A stretch of DNA of 64,000 nt from Arthrobacter sp. PAMC25564 (GTDB lineage: Bacteria > Actinomycetota > Actinomycetes > Actinomycetales > Micrococcaceae), in assembly GCF_004798705.1 (NCBI RefSeq), contig NZ_CP039290.1:2728001-2792000 (forward strand), in the 5' to 3' direction. How positions within the stretch are numbered: the first letter of the stretch is position 1; the number at the start of each line of letters is the position of its first letter. The position numbers were made by a program, and so were the translations under genes. This document shows positions 53,418-63,374 of the stretch, piece by piece. Below the pieces are notes generated by a model. The model ran no database searches. It was not told where the DNA came from and was given only the letters and a program-made list of their open reading frames with translations.

Positions 53418-54386
53418 GTGCGATCCCCCGAATCCCCCGTCCTGTCCATCAGCGGGCTAGTCAAGGATGTAGGCCCGCTGCCCACCCTCGACGGCAAGAT
53501 GCTGCGGGTGGTCAGCGGCATTTCCCTCGTCGCCGAACGGGGGCAGATCACCGCGCTGCTGGGAGCCAACGGCGCCGGCAAAACGACCACCATCGAATGC
53601 GCCCAGGGACTGCAGAAACGCACCGCCGGCAGTATCAGCCTGCTCGGCCAGGACCCGGACACGGCCGGCGCCGGACTCCGGGCGCGGGTCGGCGTGATGC
53701 TCCAGGACGGCGGGCTCCCGCCGTCGGCCCGGCCGATTCCCCTGCTCAGGCACATCGCCGGAATGTACCAGGACCCGTGGCCGGTCGAGGACCTGATCCG
53801 GCGCCTTGGGATCGACAGCTTCAGCCGCACCTCGGTCCGCCGCCTGTCCGGCGGCCAGAAGCAGCGCCTCGCCCTCGCCGCTGCCCTGGCAGGGAACCCC
53901 GAGGTGCTCTTCCTGGACGAGCCGAGCGCCGGCCTGGACCCGCAGTCACGGCAGCTGGTGTTCGAGCTCATCTCGGAACTCCGCGACCGCGGCATGGGGA
54001 TCATCCTGACCACCCACCTGATGGACGACGCCCAGCGCCTCGCCGACTACGTCTACATCATCGACGCCGGCCGGAATGTGGCCGAGGGAACCGTTGCCCA
54101 GCTGCTGCAGCATGAGCTGCCGCACGGGTCCGGCGAGCAGCGTGTCAGGACGCTCCTGTTCGAGGCCGAACCGGGGCTGGACTTCACCGGGGTGCTGCCC
54201 GACGCCGTCGACGTCAAGGAAGCCCGCGCCGGAAGCTACGCCGCCACGGGCGCCCTCACCCCGTCCGATCTGGCCGCCCTGACCGCCTGGTGGGCGGCGC
54301 GCGGCATCATGCCCACATCCATGAGCCTCGAAGCCCGCAGCCTCGAAGACGTCTTCCTGGACATCTCCGGAAGGGAGATCCGATGA
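53418..54386 (+). CDS. ABC-2 type exporter ATPase
   Basis: A 322-residue ABC ATPase with GANGAGKTTTIE (Walker A), RRLSGGQKQRLALA (signature), VLFLDEPSAGLDPQ (Walker B) and TTHLMDDAQRL (switch). The C-terminal 80 residues are a regulatory extension that ends RSLEDVFLDISGREIR, common in ABC-2 exporters. GTG at 53418 is favoured over GTG 53415 because TAGAAT (53406-53411) ends 6 bases before it. It overlaps the permease by 4 bases. The gene pair next to ctaA and suf matches the mycobacterial arrangement. Confidence 0.92.
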   Translation: MRSPESPVLSISGLVKDVGPLPTLDGKMLRVVSGISLVAERGQITALLGANGAGKTTTIECAQGLQKRTAGSISLLGQDPDTAGAGLRARVGVMLQDGGLPPSARPIPLLRHIAGMYQDPWPVEDLIRRLGIDSFSRTSVRRLSGGQKQRLALAAALAGNPEVLFLDEPSAGLDPQSRQLVFELISELRDRGMGIILTTHLMDDAQRLADYVYIIDAGRNVAEGTVAQLLQHELPHGSGEQRVRTLLFEAEPGLDFTGVLPDAVDVKEARAGSYAATGALTPSDLAALTAWWAARGIMPTSMSLEARSLEDVFLDISGREIR

Positions 54387-55171
54387 CCACCGTTCCTGGC
54401 AGTCCGTCAATGGACGGTCCTGTACTGGGCAGCGCGCCCGCGCCGCTGCTGCGCAGGATCCTGCTGCAGGGCAGGTATGAGACCGTCACGATGATCCGGA
54501 ACGGCGAACAGCTGATCCTCGCGGTGGTCCTGCCGCTGCTGGCGATGGTGGGCCTCACGGTCACGCCGTTGCTGGACGGACTCGGCTCCAGCCGGATCAA
54601 CGTCGCTGTCCCGGGCATCCTGGCCCTCTGTGCGATGTCGACCGCCTTCACCGGACAGGGGATCGCCACCGGCTTCGACCGCCGGTACGGCGTCCTCCGC
54701 TTCCTCTCCACCACTCCCCTGGGCCGCACCGGACTCATCGCCGGCAAGATCCTCGCCGTGCTGGCAGTGCTGCTCCTGCAGGTCCTCGTGGTCACCGCGG
54801 TGGCGCTGCCGCTGGGCTGGCGGCCCGATCCGCTGGGGTGGCTGCCGGGGCTGGCCCTGCTGGTGCTGGGCGCCGCGTCCTTTACGGCCCTGGGGCTGCT
54901 CGTGGCCGGCACCGTCCGGCCGGAGGCGACCCTCGCGATCACCAACCTGCTGTGGATCCTGCTGGGGGCCCTCGGCGGCATCGTCATCCCGGCCGAACGG
55001 CTGCCCGCCCTGGCCCAGGCCGTGGTGCATTTCCTGCCTTCCGGCGCGCTCGGGCAGGCGCTGAGGGATGCCTTCCTGCACGGCAGCGTCAACGCTGGTT
55101 CCGTGCTTGTCCTGCTGCTCTGGACGGCGTTGGCCGGCGGCGCAGCAACCCGTTGGTTCAAATGGAATTGA
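54383..55171 (+). CDS. ABC-2 type exporter permease
   Basis: A 262-residue six-helix permease (for example LILAVVLPLLAMVGLTV, GRTGLIAGKILAVLAVLLLQ and LAITNLLWILLGALGGIVIP). Motifs GFDRRYGVLRFLSTTPLGR and PSGALGQALRDAF fit ABC-2 exporters. Substrate unknown; its conserved position next to heme A synthase in actinobacteria hints at a heme or oxidase-related role (inference). ATG at 54383 overlaps the ATPase stop (ATGA). Confidence 0.9.
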   Translation: MTTVPGSPSMDGPVLGSAPAPLLRRILLQGRYETVTMIRNGEQLILAVVLPLLAMVGLTVTPLLDGLGSSRINVAVPGILALCAMSTAFTGQGIATGFDRRYGVLRFLSTTPLGRTGLIAGKILAVLAVLLLQVLVVTAVALPLGWRPDPLGWLPGLALLVLGAASFTALGLLVAGTVRPEATLAITNLLWILLGALGGIVIPAERLPALAQAVVHFLPSGALGQALRDAFLHGSVNAGSVLVLLLWTALAGGAATRWFKWN

Positions 55172-55178
55172 GAAAACT

Positions 55179-56150
55179 GTGAGCACGGCGTCACGCACTC
55201 CCCGGATCGTCTCCCGGATCACGTCCCGGCTGCCCGTCACCGTCGATCGGACGGTGAAGCGCCTGGCGGTGCTGTCCCTGATCGGCCAGATCGTCCTCGT
55301 GGTGACCGGCGGTGCCGTCCGCCTCACCGCATCGGGCCTGGGCTGCCCCACCTGGCCGCGTTGCACCGACGGCTCGCTGGTGAATACCCCGGAAATGGGC
55401 ATCCACGGATTCATCGAATTCGGCAACCGGCTGCTGACGTTCGCCCTCGCCGCCGTCGCGGTGATGATGCTGGTCTACCTGTGGAAGCTGCGCAAGGAAC
55501 GTCGCGACCTCTTCCTGCTCGCCTTTGGCCTGCTTGCGAGCATCCCGGTGCAGGCCATCATCGGCGGCATCACGGTGCTCACCGGCCTCAATCCCTGGGT
55601 GGTGGGCCTGCACTTCCTCGTCTCCATGGCGCTCGTTGTCCTGGCGACCCTGCTGGTCAACCGTGCGTACGGCCGCACCGGCAAAGCGCGGACCGCGGAA
55701 CTTGCCGCGCTGCCGGGCGTCGCGCGTCCGGTGATGAACGCCGTCGCACTCTTCTCCGCCGTGGCCGTCTGCCTGGGTGTCATTGTGACGGGGGCGGGCC
55801 CGCACGCGGGCGACGCCGATGCGCCGCGCAATGACCTGGACTGGGATCTTTTCTCGCACATCCACGCCGTGCCGGCCTATCTGGTCACGGCCGGGGCCCT
55901 GTTCGGCTTATTCCTGGTGCTCCGTGGCCGGATTGCGGGACCGTTCCGCACCGCGGTGTTCCTGCTGCTCGGCGTCACCCTGCTCCAGGCCGTCATCGGC
56001 TTCACCCAGTACTACAACGGCATCCCCGCGTTGCTGGTGGGCGCCCACATGCTCGGCGCCGCGCTGCTCATGGGCGCCACCACCAACGCCGCAGACCTCG
56101 CCCGTTTCAGCCCGACGGGATTGACGCAGTCCAATAGAGTTGTGAAATAA
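55179..56150 (+). CDS. ctaA: heme A synthase
   Basis: A 323-residue COX15/CtaA-type membrane protein with about eight helices. Conserved heme-binding histidines occur in IHGFIEFGNRLLT, GLHFLVSMALVV, FSHIHAVPAYLV and VGAHMLGAAL. CTxWPRCxDGS-like sequence follows helix 1 (LGCPTWPRCTDGS), containing two external cysteines. It converts heme O to heme A for aa3 oxidase. GTG at 55179 lies 7 bases after the permease stop. ctaB (heme O synthase) lies nearby on the other strand. Confidence 0.94.
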   Translation: MSTASRTPRIVSRITSRLPVTVDRTVKRLAVLSLIGQIVLVVTGGAVRLTASGLGCPTWPRCTDGSLVNTPEMGIHGFIEFGNRLLTFALAAVAVMMLVYLWKLRKERRDLFLLAFGLLASIPVQAIIGGITVLTGLNPWVVGLHFLVSMALVVLATLLVNRAYGRTGKARTAELAALPGVARPVMNAVALFSAVAVCLGVIVTGAGPHAGDADAPRNDLDWDLFSHIHAVPAYLVTAGALFGLFLVLRGRIAGPFRTAVFLLLGVTLLQAVIGFTQYYNGIPALLVGAHMLGAALLMGATTNAADLARFSPTGLTQSNRVVK

Positions 56151-56237
56151 CCTGAGCAGCCGGTTTCCGGGCCCCCTGATGCGGCGCGGCCGGTGCAGGG
56201 CAGCGGGGCCGGTCCCGGGCAGAGGAGGGCGCTTTCG

Positions 56238-56882
56238 GTGAATGCGTTCGTGGAGAGCGTCCTGAACATCAGCCCGGGCCTGGCCTTCGCGATCGTGGGA
56301 TTCCTGGTCTTCGCCGAGGACGCGCTGTTCATCGGATTCGTCCTCCCCGGCGAGACCGCCGCCGTACTGGGCGGCGTCGTCGCGAGCCGTGGCGAGGTCG
56401 CGCTGTGGGCCATGATGGCCGTCGTGGTCCTGGCCGCCGTCGTCGGCGACACCGTCGGCTACGAAGTGGGCAAACGGTTCGGCCCGAGATTGCTTGAATC
56501 AAGGCCCCTGAGGAAGCGGCGCGAGAAGCTGGACAGGGCGCAGGACTTGCTGCGGCGCCGCGGCGGTTCCGCCGTCTTCCTCGGCCGCTTTGTTGCCTTC
56601 TTCCGGGCCGTCATGCCGGCATTGGCCGGGACCTCACAAATGCACTATCCGCGCTTCCTGGCTTTCAATGCCGCCGGGGGCCTGGTCTGGGGTGCCGGCT
56701 GTGTGCTGCTTGGTTTCTTTGCCGGCAATTCCTATGAGGCCGTGGCCAGGATTGCCGGACGGGACATCACCGCCGGCGTCGTGCTGGCCGCCCTGGTCGC
56801 CGTCGTGATCTGGCGGATCCGCCGCGGCAGAAACAACGCGGGGTCACTTACGGCCCATCCGGAGCGCCGGGATGGGCCGTAA
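56238..56882 (+). CDS. DedA-family membrane protein
   Basis: A 214-residue DedA/SNARE-associated protein, a family tied to lipid flipping and membrane homeostasis. It has FLVFAEDALFIGFVLPGETAAVLGG-type sequence, GDTVGYEVGKRFG, the GRFVAFFRAVMPALAGTSQM block (FxRxxP-like) and GLVWGAGCVLLGF. GTG at 56238 has GGAGG about 9 bases upstream. The last 16 codons (NNAGSLTAHPERRDGP) and the TAA stop are encoded by the arms of a 27-bp hairpin, so the natural C-terminus has probably been changed by its insertion. Confidence 0.9.
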   Translation: MNAFVESVLNISPGLAFAIVGFLVFAEDALFIGFVLPGETAAVLGGVVASRGEVALWAMMAVVVLAAVVGDTVGYEVGKRFGPRLLESRPLRKRREKLDRAQDLLRRRGGSAVFLGRFVAFFRAVMPALAGTSQMHYPRFLAFNAAGGLVWGAGCVLLGFFAGNSYEAVARIAGRDITAGVVLAALVAVVIWRIRRGRNNAGSLTAHPERRDGP

Positions 56883-56895
56883 GTGACCCCGCGTT
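56833..56895. repeat. long perfect hairpin, 27-bp stem, AGCGC loop (element 2)
   Basis: Arms 56833-56859 and 56869-56895 pair perfectly around the 9-base loop GGAGCGCCG. The left arm is coding for the DedA C-terminus and the right arm contains its TAA stop (56880-56882). It shares the AGCGC loop core and an AAGTGACYC motif with element 1 at 40194-40247. Confidence 0.9.
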
Positions 56896-56932
56896 GCTGT
56901 TGCGCAGGAGCAGGGGCAGGGGCAGGGAACAG

Positions 56933-57895
56933 CTAGCCGCCCATGACGGCCGGACCCACGAAAGGATCGACGGCCAGGGCGATGAACAGCAGCGTCAGGT
57001 AGCTGATGGAGCCGTGGAAGACCTTCATCGCGCCCTTGTTGGAGACGTCCCCGCCCTGGGCGCGGGTGTGGAGCGCGTGCGATTCGTAGAGGAACCAGCC
57101 GCCGGCAACGACGGCGGTGACGGTGTAGACCCAGCCCGCGCGGCCAGCCGGAATCAGCAGCAGCGAGCACGCCACCATGGCCCAGGCGTAAAGGACAACC
57201 TGGACCGAAACGACCTTGGCGCCCGCGATCGCGCCGAGCATCGGCACGTTGGCGTTGCGGTAGTCCTCGCCGTAGCGCATGGAGAGCGGCCAGTAGTGCG
57301 GCGGTGTCCAGAGGAAGATCACCATAAAGAGCACAATGGCGGGCCATTGCACCGTGTTGGTCACTGCCGCCCAGGCAATCAGGACCGGGAAACAGCCCGC
57401 GGCGCCGCCCCAGACAATGTTCTGCGCGGTGCGGCGCTTGAGGATCATCGTATAGATGACCACGTAGAAGACGATCGCGCCGAGGCCCAGCCAGGCGGAG
57501 AGCGGATTGGCCCCGAACCAGAGGATGGCGATCGCTGCCGCCCCGAGCAGCCAGGAGAAGACGAGGGCTTCCCGCGGCGTGACCTCGCCCGTGACCAGGG
57601 GCCGGTTCTCGGTGCGGTGCATAAGCTTGTCGATATCGCGGTCAAGGTAGCAGTTGAAGGCGCCGGCGCTACCGGCCGCGAAGGCCCCGCCCACCAGCGT
57701 CGCCAGGATCAGCCCGACCGAGGGGAAGCCGCGCTGCGCGTAGATCATCGTGGGCAAGGTGCTGACCAGCAGGAGTTCAATGACACGGGGCTTCGTAAGC
57801 GCCAGATATGCCTTGGCTTTGCGGCCGAAGCCGGTTCTTCCCGGGATCGGGGAGGTGTTCAGCGGCGTTTCTGTTGTGCTCACGGTGGCAGTCAC
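56933..57895 (-). CDS. ctaB: protoheme IX farnesyltransferase (heme O synthase)
   Basis: A 320-residue UbiA-family prenyltransferase with about nine helices. The two Asp-rich motifs are [20 protein letters not shown] (first, DxxxDxxxxR) and a second around [13 protein letters not shown]. It adds a farnesyl group to heme B. GTG at 57895 has a weak ribosome-binding site; GTG at 57883 is an alternative. It is divergent from tkt with a 504-base intergenic region, and converges on the DedA gene. Confidence 0.95.
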   Translation of the reverse strand: MTATVSTTETPLNTSPIPGRTGFGRKAKAYLALTKPRVIELLLVSTLPTMIYAQRGFPSVGLILATLVGGAFAAGSAGAFNCYLDRDIDKLMHRTENRPLVTGEVTPREALVFSWLLGAAAIAILWFGANPLSAWLGLGAIVFYVVIYTMILKRRTAQNIVWGGAAGCFPVLIAWAAVTNTVQWPAIVLFMVIFLWTPPHYWPLSMRYGEDYRNANVPMLGAIAGAKVVSVQVVLYAWAMVACSLLLIPAGRAGWVYTVTAVVAGGWFLYESHALHTRAQGGDVSNKGAMKVFHGSISYLTLLFIALAVDPFVGPAVMGG

Positions 57896-58179
57896 TCTGT
57901 TCTGTCTGGCTGTTCAGTCCGGCTGGTTTTCTCAACGCACATTGCATCGGGCGGGGTCCGCGCACAGCGCACGCGCGCGTCCTCGACCCCGTTGGAAGCC
58001 TCGACCCATCATACCGTGGTGCTCGCGGCGCCGGGGTCCGCCGCATGGCCGGGACAATGGTGCCGTGATTCCGGCGGGTTAACACGGGCTCACCACCCGC
58101 CGGGGCCGGCGGTGATTCATATAAGCGAAACTCCGGTCCATTAGGTGAGATATACGCCACCCGGAGGGTTGAATAGGGC
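57896..58179. other. intergenic region upstream of ctaB
   Basis: 284 bases with no gene. It presumably holds the ctaB promoter on the minus strand. A plus-strand TATAAG at 58120-58125 is a possible -10 for tkt. Nothing else was recognised. Confidence 0.4.
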
Positions 58180-58290
58180 TAAGCTGTCTGCAGATCAGCG
58201 CACAGGGGTCATAGCCTGAAAGGGCTACTCCCCTTATCTGCATAAGCTACCTGCACCAGTGCAGTTGCAGATGCGCCTGAGTGCAAGACA
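58180..58290 (+). ncRNA. candidate structured leader of the tkt operon
   Basis: The plus strand can fold into a nested hairpin: AGCT/AGCT (58182-58185 with 58245-58248), TGCAGAT/ATCTGCA (58189-58195 with 58236-58242), AGGGG/CCCCT (58204-58208 with 58230-58234) and AGCCT/GGGCT (58213-58217 with 58222-58226) capped by a GAAA tetraloop. Two small hairpins follow: CTGCA/TGCAG (58251-58255 with 58260-58264) and TTGCA/TGCAA (58265-58269 with 58282-58286). It lies about 110 bases before the tkt start. I know no matching riboswitch class. A TAAGCT at 58180-58185 is a competing -10 that would start the RNA inside the outer stem. Confidence 0.4.
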
Positions 58291-58399
58291 AACGTTTCGA
58301 TGGTGAACGGCTGGTACGAACCGCAGCGGGCACCGAACTGTGCCCGGGCTGGGACCGGCCGTACTACCCGCCGTCAGCACAGAGAGGGGCCCGGTTTTC

Positions 58400-60526
58400 G
58401 TGCCACATTTGGAAGAGCAAGAACTGTCATGGACCACCTTGGACCAGCGCGCCGTGGACACTGTCCGGGTGCTGGCCGCCGATGCCGTGGAGAAGGTCGG
58501 CAACGGCCACCCCGGAACCGCCATGAGCCTCGCCCCGGCCGCGTACCTCCTCTTCCAGAAGATGATGCGGCACGACCCGGCGAACCCGGACTGGCTGGGA
58601 CGTGACCGGTTCGTCCTGTCCCCCGGACACACCTCGCTGACCCTGTACATCCAGCTGTTCCTGTCCGGCTACGGCCTGGAGCTGAAAGACCTTCAGGCGC
58701 TGCGGACCTGGGGCTCGCTGACTCCGGGGCACCCGGAATACAAGCACACCGCGGGCGTGGAGATCACCACCGGACCGCTCGGCCAGGGCCTGGCCTCCGC
58801 CGTCGGGTTCGCGTACTCCCAGCGCCGCATGCGCGGCCTGTTCGACGCCGACGCCGCCCCGGGCACGTCCCCGTTTGACCACACGATCTGGGTGATTGCC
58901 TCCGACGGCGACCTGCAGGAAGGCGTGACCTCCGAGGCGTCCTCGCTGGCCGGGCACCAGGAGCTCGGGAACCTTGTCGTGATCTACGACGAGAACCACA
59001 TCTCCATCGAGGACGACACCGACATCGCCTTCACCGAGAATGTCCTGGCCCGCTACGCGGCCTACGGCTGGCACACCCAGCGCGTGGACTGGACCCGGAC
59101 CGGGGAGTACAAGGAGGATGTGGCCGAACTGCACGCCGCCCTCGTGGCCGCCAAGGCCGAGACGGACAAGCCGTCCATCATCTCGCTGCGCACCATCATC
59201 GGCTACCCTTCCCCGAAGAAGCAGAACACCGGCAAGATCCACGGCTCCGCCCTGGGCGCTGAGGAAGTCGCGGGACTGAAGAAGGTCCTCGGCTTTGACC
59301 CGGAGCGGTCCTTCCAGGTCGACGACGACGTCCTGGCCCACACCCGTGAAGCCGGCGCCCGCGGCGCAGCGGCCCGCCGGGCATGGCAGACCGGCTTCGA
59401 GGCCTGGCAGGCGTCCAACCCCGAGGGCGCCGCGCTGCTGGAACGCGTCGAAGCCCGCAAGCTCCCGGCCGAACTCGACGCCGCCCTCCCGGTCTTCGAA
59501 GCCGGCAAGGACGTCTCCACCCGCGCCGCATCCGGGAAGGTCCTGAACGCCATCGGCCCGGTCATGCCCGAACTGTGGGGCGGCTCTGCCGATCTCGCCG
59601 AATCCAACAACACCACGATCGAAGGCTCCCCCTCTTTCATCCCCGCGTCCAAGCAGACAAACGCGTGGAAGGGCAACCCCTACGGCCGGGTGCTGCACTT
59701 CGGCATCCGCGAACACGCCGCCGCCTCGATCGTGAACGGGATCAGCCTTCACGGGGGGACCCGCGCGTTCTCCGGCACCTTCCTGATCTTCAGTGACTAC
59801 CAGCGCCCGGCGATCCGCCTCGGCGCCCTCATGGGCGTCCCGTCGCTGTACGTCTGGACGCACGACTCGATCGGCCTGGGCGAGGACGGCCCCACCCACC
59901 AGCCGGTGGAGCAGCTCGCCTCGCTGCGGGCCATCCCGGGCCTGGACGTCGTCCGCCCGGGAGATGCGAACGAGGTCGCCGTGGCCTGGAAGGTCATGCT
60001 CGAAAACCACGAAAACCCTGCCGGCATCGTGCTGACCCGGCAGAACATCCCCACCTACGCCCGCGGCGAGGGCGACGCCGAGGGCGACACCTTCGGCTCC
60101 ACCGCGGGGGTCGCCAAGGGCGGCTACGTCCTGGCCGAGGCCTCCGTCAACGGCAAAACCGCCGGGCCGCAGGTCATCCTGATCGGCACCGGCTCCGAGG
60201 TCCAGCTGGCCGTGAACGCCCGCGAAGCCCTCCAGGCCGAAGGCATCCCCACCCGGGTGGTGTCCATGCCGTGTGTGGAATGGTTCAACAAGCAGGACGC
60301 CGCCTACCGCGACGCCGTCCTGCCAGCCGCAGTCAAGGCACGCGTCTCGGTCGAAGCAGGCCTGGCCCTGGGCTGGAAGGAATTCGTCGGCGACGCCGGC
60401 CGCTCCATCAGCCTTGAGCACTTCGGTGCCTCCGCGGACTACAAGCGCCTCTTCCAGGAATTCGGCATCACCGCCGAAGCCGTCACCGCCGCAGCCAGGG
60501 AATCCCTGGCCAGCCTCACCAACTGA
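58400..60526 (+). CDS. tkt: transketolase
   Basis: A 708-residue thiamine-diphosphate enzyme that moves two-carbon units in the pentose phosphate pathway. It has the substrate His in [14 protein letters not shown], the ThDP/Mg motif [19 protein letters not shown] ending in [12 protein letters not shown], and the pyrimidine-domain VRPGDANEV and [15 protein letters not shown] at 58400 begins [14 protein letters not shown] and has GAGGGG upstream; an earlier in-frame TG start is unlikely. It leads tkt-tal-pgi-zwf, after a structured leader. Confidence 0.96.
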   Translation: MPHLEEQELSWTTLDQRAVDTVRVLAADAVEKVGNGHPGTAMSLAPAAYLLFQKMMRHDPANPDWLGRDRFVLSPGHTSLTLYIQLFLSGYGLELKDLQALRTWGSLTPGHPEYKHTAGVEITTGPLGQGLASAVGFAYSQRRMRGLFDADAAPGTSPFDHTIWVIASDGDLQEGVTSEASSLAGHQELGNLVVIYDENHISIEDDTDIAFTENVLARYAAYGWHTQRVDWTRTGEYKEDVAELHAALVAAKAETDKPSIISLRTIIGYPSPKKQNTGKIHGSALGAEEVAGLKKVLGFDPERSFQVDDDVLAHTREAGARGAAARRAWQTGFEAWQASNPEGAALLERVEARKLPAELDAALPVFEAGKDVSTRAASGKVLNAIGPVMPELWGGSADLAESNNTTIEGSPSFIPASKQTNAWKGNPYGRVLHFGIREHAAASIVNGISLHGGTRAFSGTFLIFSDYQRPAIRLGALMGVPSLYVWTHDSIGLGEDGPTHQPVEQLASLRAIPGLDVVRPGDANEVAVAWKVMLENHENPAGIVLTRQNIPTYARGEGDAEGDTFGSTAGVAKGGYVLAEASVNGKTAGPQVILIGTGSEVQLAVNAREALQAEGIPTRVVSMPCVEWFNKQDAAYRDAVLPAAVKARVSVEAGLALGWKEFVGDAGRSISLEHFGASADYKRLFQEFGITAEAVTAAARESLASLTN

Positions 60527-60545
60527 TCCGAACTTCACGCTTTCC

Positions 60546-60576
60546 GGGCCGCCGCCCCGACTGAAGGCGGCGGCCC
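60546..60576 (+). terminator. intercistronic hairpin between tkt and tal
   Basis: GGGCCGCCGCC (60546-60556) pairs perfectly with GGCGGCGGCCC (60566-60576) around a 9-base loop. No T-run follows and tal's AGGAG site is 10 bases on, so it probably stabilises or processes the mRNA, or attenuates it, rather than fully ending it. Confidence 0.5.
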
Positions 60577-60597
60577 CAGACTTCCAGGAGTTATGAC

Positions 60598-61716
60598 ATG
60601 ACCACCACCCCCACCCAGCAACTGTCCGACGCCGGCGTCTCCATCTGGCTCGACGACCTGTCCCGCGGCCGCCTTGCCACGGGCTCGCTGCGCAAGCTGA
60701 TCGAAGAGAAGAACGTCGTCGGTGTCACCACCAACCCGTCCATCTTCCATGCCGCCATCACCACCGGCCACGACTACGACGCTAAGATCCAGGAGATGGC
60801 GGCAGCCGGCGCCGGTGTCGAGGAGACCGTCTTCGCCATCACAACGACCGACGTCGCGGATGCCTGCGATCTCTTTGCCCCTGTGGCCGCAGCCACCAAG
60901 GGTGTCGACGGCCGCGTGTCGATCGAGGTGGATCCCCGCCTCGCCTGGGACACCGCAGGCACCATCACCGAGGCCAAGGAACTTTACGGCCAGGTCAACA
61001 AGGACAACGTCCTGATCAAGATCCCCGCCACCCTTGAAGGCCTCGAGGCCATCACCGCCACGCTGGCCGCCGGCATCAGCGTCAACGTGACCCTGATCTT
61101 CTCGCTGGAACGCTACCGCGCGGTCATTAATGCCTTCCAGTCCGGACTGGAGCAGGCCAAGGAAAACGGCCATGACCTCTCCACGATCCACTCCGTGGCC
61201 TCCTTCTTCGTCTCCCGCGTGGACACCGAAATCGACAAGCGCCTCAACGCCATCGGCACCGACGAGGCCCGGGCGCTGAAGGGCAAGGCCGGGGTGGCCA
61301 ACGCCCGCCTGGCCTACCAGGTCTACGAGGAGCTCTTCTCCACCGAACGCTGGGGACTCCTCGCCGAAGCCGGCGCCCGCCCCCAGCGCCCGCTCTGGGC
61401 CTCCACCGGCGTCAAGGACCCGGCGTACCCGGACACCCTGTACGTCACCGGACTCGTCGCTCCCGGCGTCGTGAACACCATGCCGGAGAAGACCCTCGAC
61501 GCGACCTTCGACCACGGCGTGGTCACCGGTGACACCATCAGCTCCGGCTACGACGACGCCAACACCACCCTCAACGCCCTTGACGCCCTCGGCATCTCCT
61601 ACAACGAGGTCGTCGCCGTGCTCGAATCCGAAGGCCTCGACAAGTTCGTCGCCAGCTGGAAGGAACTCCTCGCCGATGTCGAGGCAGCCCTCGCCGCCGC
61701 ACGGAAGGACGCCTGA
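60598..61716 (+). CDS. tal: transaldolase
   Basis: A 372-residue enzyme that transfers dihydroxyacetone units in the pentose phosphate pathway. The Schiff-base Lys lies in [16 protein letters not shown], and GVTTNPSIF near the N-terminus is the family mark. Its length fits the long actinobacterial type-2 transaldolase. The ATG at 60598 has AGGAG 8 bases upstream. It follows tkt by 71 bases, which include a hairpin, and precedes pgi by 5 bases. Confidence 0.95.
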   Translation: MTTTPTQQLSDAGVSIWLDDLSRGRLATGSLRKLIEEKNVVGVTTNPSIFHAAITTGHDYDAKIQEMAAAGAGVEETVFAITTTDVADACDLFAPVAAATKGVDGRVSIEVDPRLAWDTAGTITEAKELYGQVNKDNVLIKIPATLEGLEAITATLAAGISVNVTLIFSLERYRAVINAFQSGLEQAKENGHDLSTIHSVASFFVSRVDTEIDKRLNAIGTDEARALKGKAGVANARLAYQVYEELFSTERWGLLAEAGARPQRPLWASTGVKDPAYPDTLYVTGLVAPGVVNTMPEKTLDATFDHGVVTGDTISSGYDDANTTLNALDALGISYNEVVAVLESEGLDKFVASWKELLADVEAALAAARKDA

Positions 61717-61721
61717 CGCAC

Positions 61722-63359
61722 ATGACGACTCTCAGCTACGACGCCACCGGCGCCGCCCGCCAGGCCCACGACCAGCACCTGCCCGCCCTGCTGGAGGACC
61801 GGGTTGCCACCCGGATCTTCGCCAAGGACGCCACCCTGTGGGGACCCGACGCCGAGGCTGAGGCTTCCGTCCGGCTCGGCTGGGTGGAGGCGGCCACCGT
61901 TTCCCAGCCGCTCGTGGCTGACATCCTGGCACTCCGGGACGCCCTGCGGTCCGAGGGCGTCACCCGGATCGTGCTCTGCGGCATGGGCGGCTCTTCGCTG
62001 GCCCCCGAGGTCATCGCCGGCACCGCCGGCGTCGAACTGACCGTGCTGGACAGCACCGACCCTGAACAGGTCGGCGCCGCCCTGGCGGACCGCCTGGCCG
62101 AGACGGCGATCGTGGTGTCCTCGAAGTCCGGCTCCACGCTGGAAACCGACTCCCAGCGGCGGATCTTCGAGGATGCCTTCACCGAGGCCGGCGTCGACGC
62201 GAAGAGCCGGATCATCATCGTCACCGATCCGGGCTCGCCGCTGGACAAGGCCTCCCGCGAGGCTGGCTACCGGGCAGTCTTCAACGCCGACCCGAACGTC
62301 GGCGGACGCTACTCCGCCCTCACCGCCTTCGGCCTGGTCCCCTGCGGGCTGGCCGGCGTCGACATCCAGGCGTTCCTGGATGAGGCCGAGGAAGCCGCCG
62401 AGGTCCTCAACGATGACTCGGAGGACAACATCGGACTGGCCCTGGGCACCGCGCTGGGCGGCACCAACCCGCTGCGCAACAAGATCGTGATCGCCGAGGA
62501 CGGCTCGGGGATCGTCGGCTTCGCGGACTGGGCCGAACAGCTCATCGCCGAATCCACCGGCAAGCTGGGCACCGGCGTGCTGCCGGTCGTCGCCGGCCCG
62601 GCCTCGCCCGAGGCCACCCTCGGCGCCCCCGATGTGCTGGTCATCCGGCTCGTTGCGGCCGACGCCGACGACGTACAGCTCGGTGAGAACGAGGTCGCCA
62701 TTGCCGGCGGCCTGCCCACCCAGATGATGACGTGGGAGTTCGCCACCGCCGTGGCCGGCCGCTTGCTCGGCATCAACCCCTTCGACCAGCCCGACGTGGA
62801 GGCCGCCAAGGTGGCCGCCCGCGGACTGCTCGACGCCCAGCCCGAACCGACGCCCGCCCGATTCACCGACGGCGCCATCGAGGTCCGCGGCGGCGACTGG
62901 CTCGGCACCTCGGCCACCGCCGCGGAGGCCGTCAGCGCCCTGCTCGCAGAACTCGGCGACGACGGCTACCTCAGCGTCCAGGCCTACTTCGACCGTCTCG
63001 CCTACGCCCCGCTGGAAGGCGTCCGGGACCAGCTGGCCGCGCTCAGCGGCCGTCCCGTCACGTTCGGCTGGGGCCCGCGCTTCCTGCACTCCACCGGCCA
63101 GTTCCACAAGGGCGGACCCGCGATCGGCGTCTTCCTGCAGGTGACGGCCTCGTCCGCCACGGATCTCGCGATCCCGGACCGTCCCTTCACGTTCGGCGAG
63201 CTGATCTCGGCCCAGGCCGCCGGGGACGCCCAGGTCCTGTCCGAACACGGCCGGCCCGTCCTCCGGCTGCACCTGACCGACCGCGCTGCGGGCGTCCTGC
63301 AGCTGCAGGACCTCGTCACTTCGCTGGCCGGCCAGGCAGCACCCTCCACCAAAAGCTAA
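61722..63359 (+). CDS. pgi: glucose-6-phosphate isomerase
   Basis: A 545-residue protein with the sugar-isomerase domain, including LCGMGGSSLAPEVIAGTAG, VVSSKSGSTLETDSQRR and, in the C-terminal half, GWGPRFLHSTGQFHKGG. It interconverts glucose-6-phosphate and fructose-6-phosphate. It lacks the long canonical Pgi signature and resembles the actinobacterial variant found inside pentose-phosphate operons. It starts 5 bases after the tal stop, and zwf follows 15 bases downstream. Confidence 0.93.
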   Translation: MTTLSYDATGAARQAHDQHLPALLEDRVATRIFAKDATLWGPDAEAEASVRLGWVEAATVSQPLVADILALRDALRSEGVTRIVLCGMGGSSLAPEVIAGTAGVELTVLDSTDPEQVGAALADRLAETAIVVSSKSGSTLETDSQRRIFEDAFTEAGVDAKSRIIIVTDPGSPLDKASREAGYRAVFNADPNVGGRYSALTAFGLVPCGLAGVDIQAFLDEAEEAAEVLNDDSEDNIGLALGTALGGTNPLRNKIVIAEDGSGIVGFADWAEQLIAESTGKLGTGVLPVVAGPASPEATLGAPDVLVIRLVAADADDVQLGENEVAIAGGLPTQMMTWEFATAVAGRLLGINPFDQPDVEAAKVAARGLLDAQPEPTPARFTDGAIEVRGGDWLGTSATAAEAVSALLAELGDDGYLSVQAYFDRLAYAPLEGVRDQLAALSGRPVTFGWGPRFLHSTGQFHKGGPAIGVFLQVTASSATDLAIPDRPFTFGELISAQAAGDAQVLSEHGRPVLRLHLTDRAAGVLQLQDLVTSLAGQAAPSTKS

Positions 63360-63374
63360 GGCACCCACTCAACC

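Noticed and set aside
58190..58241. AAGGGGAGTAGCCC on the minus strand resembles the start of the Mn (yybP-ykoY) riboswitch
   Set aside because: The rest of that riboswitch is not visible, and the gene downstream on that strand is ctaB, about 340 bases away, not a manganese transporter. The plus-strand fold with a GAAA loop is better.
58427..60538. A 703-residue minus-strand frame opposite tkt
   Set aside because: Antisense shadow of transketolase.
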